From positions 1-9,157 of the forward strand of contig CAMDIP010000041.1 in assembly GCA_945899335.1 (NCBI GenBank): a stretch of DNA of 9,157 nt, in the 5' to 3' direction. Positions within the stretch are counted from its first letter, which is position 1. Every line of letters begins with the position of its first letter. The notes below the pieces were generated by a model. The model saw only the letters and a program-made list of their open reading frames with translations. It ran no database searches and had not been told where the DNA came from. Below, piece by piece: positions 6,825 through 9,157 of this stretch. The position numbers were made by a program, and so were the translations under genes. This DNA is from Bordetella parapertussis. GTDB taxonomy: Bacteria; Pseudomonadota; Gammaproteobacteria; Burkholderiales; Burkholderiaceae_C.

Positions 6825-8082
6825 CTGGGTTTGCGCGGGTGAGCCAAGCCAAACTCAGGCTAACGGCCAAGCTGGGCAGAGCAGACCCCCACTGGGGCCA
6901 GAATTGCGCTGACAAATGGAACACTGCAATGCCAATCAGCCAAATCAATGCAGGCAAAAGGTAGATGCTGCGTGATGCGTTGGAAAGAGGGGCTTTCCCA
7001 GCACGACCCAAAATCACGCCGTACAGCGGAATAAAGACAGAGCTGAGCATCAGTAAAAACGGCTCTAGGCTGTGCATAGGCAACACAATGGCCAGCAAGG
7101 TGCAGCCCACTGCGATCAGTAATCCCCATTTTCTGATGCTCCAATGGCTGAGTAAGCTGTGGCTATTGAGAGAGGCCGAATACACATCGCCATAAGCGTT
7201 GTCCAACTCGTCAATCAAAATCAAGCCAAGGGCCAACAAGCCACCTTGGGCCAGTAACAAGGTGCTGACCAAGTTGATGTCTGGCGAAGAAACACTCACA
7301 ACCAAAACACCAAGTGAGTAGCACCAAATATTGGCAAGCGCGTAACCCAGCCAAGTGGCAGACATAGCGGTACGGCTGTTTTTGCCGTGACGCGCATAGT
7401 CTGCGACCAAGGGCAACCACGAGACTGGCATGGCGATGACCAAGTCAATGGCGGACAAAAAACCCATGCTGTTGTTTCCTTGCCGGTTCCAAAAAGCAGA
7501 AACATCTTGGGTTTGCAAAACACCCAGAAATTGCCAAGTCAACCACGCCAGTGAAATGACCACCAACGGTAAGCCAAACCTGCTGACAAAATTTCGCACC
7601 AAACCCAGCATGGAACTTGCCATCAGCAAAGTCAAAATACTGCCCCAAAAAACTGTCGCAATGACCAAATAGTTACCAGACCAACCTAAGTGTTGCTCTC
7701 CCATGGCGAGGGTGCCCTCTCGCATGATGACCAATTCAAAGGATGTCCAACCCACCAATTGAATGACATTGAGAACAATAGGAAGTTTGGCAAAACCACT
7801 GCCGTAGACCTGGTGCATCAAACCCGCGCTAGACAGTCCTGTGTCGCATCCCAATTTGGCTACCCATGCCACCAAACCCGAGCCAAGCAGCGAGCCCAGA
7901 AAAATGGCCAACAAGGCATGTTGTGTGCCCATGGCCGGTATCAAATAGGCACCAATCTGTATGACCAAAAGGCCCACGCCAAGGCTGAACCACAAGGAGG
8001 CATGACTGAAACCGGTGAAGACGCGCTCAGACGCCGCCACTGGGGCCAATACAGAGTTGGCAGAAGGGTAAGTGGACGCCAT
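6799..8082 (-). CDS. cytX: Putative hydroxymethylpyrimidine permease CytX (NCS1 family)
   Basis: A 427-residue inner-membrane permease of the NCS1 (nucleobase:cation symporter-1) family, with about 12 hydrophobic segments. Typical features are the first-helix stretch SLGVGLLVIQIGAYL (33-47), GWTSFELVIM (111-120), SWLPLVADYARHGK (221-234) and DELDNAYGDVYSASL (291-305). The CytX branch is known by its link to TPP riboswitches and thi genes and is thought to import the thiamine pyrimidine HMP. Here both links hold: a TPP riboswitch lies directly upstream, and thiD, which would phosphorylate the imported HMP, is next door. NCS1 cytosine or purine permeases such as CodB are the alternative, but the riboswitch argues against them. 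The ATG at 8082 has only a weak GAAAG-type ribosome-binding site, lying in a short A/T-rich palindrome. The gene overlaps the end of thiD. Confidence 0.88.
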   Translation of the reverse strand: MASTYPSANSVLAPVAASERVFTGFSHASLWFSLGVGLLVIQIGAYLIPAMGTQHALLAIFLGSLLGSGLVAWVAKLGCDTGLSSAGLMHQVYGSGFAKLPIVLNVIQLVGWTSFELVIMREGTLAMGEQHLGWSGNYLVIATVFWGSILTLLMASSMLGLVRNFVSRFGLPLVVISLAWLTWQFLGVLQTQDVSAFWNRQGNNSMGFLSAIDLVIAMPVSWLPLVADYARHGKNSRTAMSATWLGYALANIWCYSLGVLVVSVSSPDINLVSTLLLAQGGLLALGLILIDELDNAYGDVYSASLNSHSLLSHWSIRKWGLLIAVGCTLLAIVLPMHSLEPFLLMLSSVFIPLYGVILGRAGKAPLSNASRSIYLLPALIWLIGIAVFHLSAQFWPQWGSALPSLAVSLSLAWLTRANPAKDDAAHA

Positions 8083-8155
8083 TTGTTTCTTTCAAAGAAA
8101 TGGCAGTTCGGCGCGGTAGTTTGATGACCTTTCCCCAAAAAGGGATCAGTACTAT
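8083..8155 (-). promoter_or_regulatory. Probable expression platform between TPP aptamer and cytX start
   Basis: These 73 bases link aptamer and start codon. On the minus strand they contain a small hairpin TCCC-loop-GGGA (8132-8145, loop rich in T) and, next to the start, the palindrome TTTCTTT-G-AAAGAAA (8086-8100), which includes the only purine-rich stretch available as ribosome-binding site. No GC-rich stem followed by a T-run is visible, so control of translation seems more likely than intrinsic termination. That is inference. Confidence 0.4.
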
Positions 8156-8248
8156 GCCGTGCTTCCCTGCGCGAGGATTACCTCAATCAGGTTCAAAGGG
8201 ACTTTCTCAGCTTTGGTCTTGGAAAAAGACCTCAGCACCCCTAGCGGC
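8156..8248 (-). ncRNA. TPP riboswitch (THI element) upstream of cytX
   Basis: Read on the minus strand, the conserved blocks of the thiamine pyrophosphate aptamer occur in order: GGGGTGCTGAGG at the 5' side, CTGAGA (8205-8210), CCTTTGAACCTGAT (ending at 8186), GGTAAT, and AGGGAAGC at the 3' side (GGGAA at 8163-8167). Helices can be seen: a variable P3 stem GGTCTT/AAGACC (8226-8231 with 8215-8220), P5 GAGG/CCTC flanking TAAT (8181-8184 with 8173-8176), P2 AGGG/CCCT, and a short P1 joining GCT near 8243-8245 to AGC at 8161-8163, possibly extended by GCCG/CGGC. TPP binding normally represses the downstream gene, so cytX should be expressed when thiamine is scarce. Outer boundaries are approximate. 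Confidence 0.95.
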
Positions 8249-8271
8249 TTGTTTTTCAACAAGTGAAGAAC

Positions 8272-8303
8272 ATTATGCCCTTGGTGTTGTATTTCAATTT
8301 CAA
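8272..8303 (-). promoter_or_regulatory. Candidate promoter for the riboswitch-cytX transcript
   Basis: On the minus strand CATAAT (8272-8277) resembles a -10 box and would place a start near 8264, just ahead of the aptamer. Two tandem TTGAAA copies lie upstream (8292-8297 and 8298-8303), but their spacings of 14 and 20 bases are both off the optimum of 17. The -10 position is plausible; the -35 is uncertain. Confidence 0.3.
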
Positions 8304-8471
8304 TAGCAGGCTAGTTTGTGGGTACTAAGTGGGTAAGTTCTGAAGGTTTATCTAATGAATCTGCTTAAAAGAGCTTTAACGGCAAGAACTTCCGACGAAT
8401 TGCTTATGTAAATTGGAGATTAACTCCTAAACTGCGATTTAACAAAATTTGTTTTCAATAAAGGTGATTTT
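8304..8471. other. Intergenic region upstream of the lipoprotein gene
   Basis: A/T-rich spacer between the cytX promoter region and the lipoprotein gene; the promoter for the latter is expected here, but no convincing -35/-10 pair stands out. Small symmetric elements occur: TTAAA-AGAGC-TTTAA (8365-8379), GGAG-ATTAA-CTCC just before 8430, and AACAAA-A-TTTGTT around 8443-8455. An 18-codon frame from ATG 8355 to TAA 8411 is discussed under findings. A Shine-Dalgarno-like AAGGTGA at 8461-8467 serves the lipoprotein start. Confidence 0.5.
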
Positions 8472-9157
8472 ATGGAAAAGTTCAAATATATTAGTTATTC
8501 TTTGGGTGTCGCCATGCTTGTTTTGGCAGGCTGTGCGACCCAACCCAGTGCAGAAGAAAAAAAGAAGCAGCAAGACGCTGAAGTTCAAAAAAAGATGGAT
8601 GAAATGAACGCCACCTTGAATGAACAAAGCGAAAAACTCAAGGCGGTTGAGTCTTTGGTCGAATCCAAGCCTTTGGTCGATCGTCGAGCTTTAGACAAAC
8701 AAGATGAAGCAGCACGTGAATTAGAAGCTCAAAAAACGGTGCAGACCACTATCAGCAAAGTCCCCTCGTGGTTTTTCAATAACGAGTCTTCGCCTGATTA
8801 TGTTTACGCCAATGCCACAGAAACTTCCTCTGATCTGCAACTCTCGATTGACATGTCCATGTTGTCTGGCAAGCGTCAACTTGCACAAATCTTGGGTGAA
8901 ATGATCTCCTCCCGCATGACAGACTTTGCGGCACAAAGTGGTGGTCTTGAAGACGGCGCGGTGAGTAAAGAAGTCGAGCGAGTGACTAAAAGTGTGGTGG
9001 CAGATGTTCAGTTGGGTGGTTACCAAAGAGAAAAAATTGAAGTTTTGCCTAGTGGCAAAACTTTCCGCACCTATGTTCGCCTGAGTTATTCCACATCGGA
9101 TTTGAAGCGCATCATGATGAAAGAAATTCAAAAGAACGAGGTACTCAACACAAAGAT
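8472..9157 (+). CDS. LPP20-type lipoprotein (3' partial)
   Basis: An open frame starting at ATG 8472, four bases after AAGGTGA, and running off the window (228 codons visible, no stop). The N-terminus is a lipoprotein signal: basic n-region (K3, K5), hydrophobic stretch, and lipobox LAGC at 18-21 with lipidated Cys21. Ala at +2 suggests outer-membrane sorting. Residues 27-63 are rich in Glu, Lys and Gln and look like a coiled coil. From about residue 97 (VPSWFF, then PDYVYANATETSSDLQLSID and a helical segment up to about 155) it resembles the LPP20 lipoprotein domain, named after a Helicobacter pylori antigen and found in many envelope proteins of unknown function. The family assignment is moderate; the lipoprotein call is strong. 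It is divergent from cytX and not evidently linked to thiamine. Confidence 0.82.
   Translation, partial: MEKFKYISYSLGVAMLVLAGCATQPSAEEKKKQQDAEVQKKMDEMNATLNEQSEKLKAVESLVESKPLVDRRALDKQDEAARELEAQKTVQTTISKVPSWFFNNESSPDYVYANATETSSDLQLSIDMSMLSGKRQLAQILGEMISSRMTDFAAQSGGLEDGAVSKEVERVTKSVVADVQLGGYQREKIEVLPSGKTFRTYVRLSYSTSDLKRIMMKEIQKNEVLNTK

Noticed and set aside
8439..8627. Minus-strand frame with a hydrophobic Phe/Leu-rich stretch, like a small membrane protein
   Set aside because: It is the antisense of the lipoprotein signal peptide and the Lys/Glu-rich segment, which reads as Phe/Leu on the other strand. The plus-strand lipoprotein has SD, lipobox and domain support.
8721..9131. Minus-strand frame of 136 codons near the right edge
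   Set aside because: It is antisense to the well-supported LPP20-like lipoprotein and has no recognisable motif.

Overview
The window looks like chromosomal DNA of a betaproteobacterium, most likely a Burkholderiales/Comamonadaceae relative such as the Limnohabitans or Rhodoferax lineage. This rests on moderate base composition and on the style of the proteins: the periplasmic binding protein, the class II aldolase, the long-form ThiE and the LPP20-type lipoprotein. I recognise these by family resemblance, without a database search. I see no mobile element, CRISPR array, tRNA or rRNA.

Layout. (1) Positions 1-1701, plus strand: the 3' part of a branched-chain-amino-acid-type ABC substrate-binding protein, tightly followed by a class II aldolase/adducin-family protein. 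(2) Positions 1717-5928, minus strand: a compact run transcribed thiO, thiS, thiG, thiE and then an MFS exporter-like gene. The thi genes overlap or lie 3 bases apart. (3) Positions 5982-6824, plus strand: thiD, divergent from thiO across a 53-base gap. (4) Positions 6799-8082, minus strand: a CytX-like NCS1 permease, convergent with thiD and overlapping its end by 26 bases. It is preceded at about 8156-8248 by a clear TPP riboswitch. (5) Positions 8249-8471: intergenic. (6) Positions 8472-9157, plus strand: a lipoprotein gene of LPP20 type that runs off the end of the window.

The middle of the window is a thiamine locus. ThiO (glycine to dehydroglycine), ThiS (sulfur carrier) and ThiG (synthase) make the thiazole phosphate. 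ThiD makes HMP pyrophosphate from HMP or HMP-P, and ThiE joins the two halves into thiamine phosphate. CytX probably imports the pyrimidine HMP. ThiC, ThiF and ThiL are not in the window. The only visible TPP riboswitch controls the putative pyrimidine importer; none is seen before thiO or thiD.

Nothing here amounts to a wholly new system. The points most worth a second look are the roughly 100-residue N-terminal extension on ThiE, the MFS gene at the end of the thi operon, the possible leaderless or SD-less start of thiD, the thiG ribosome-binding site built from the ThiS Gly-Gly codons, and the riboswitch placement.
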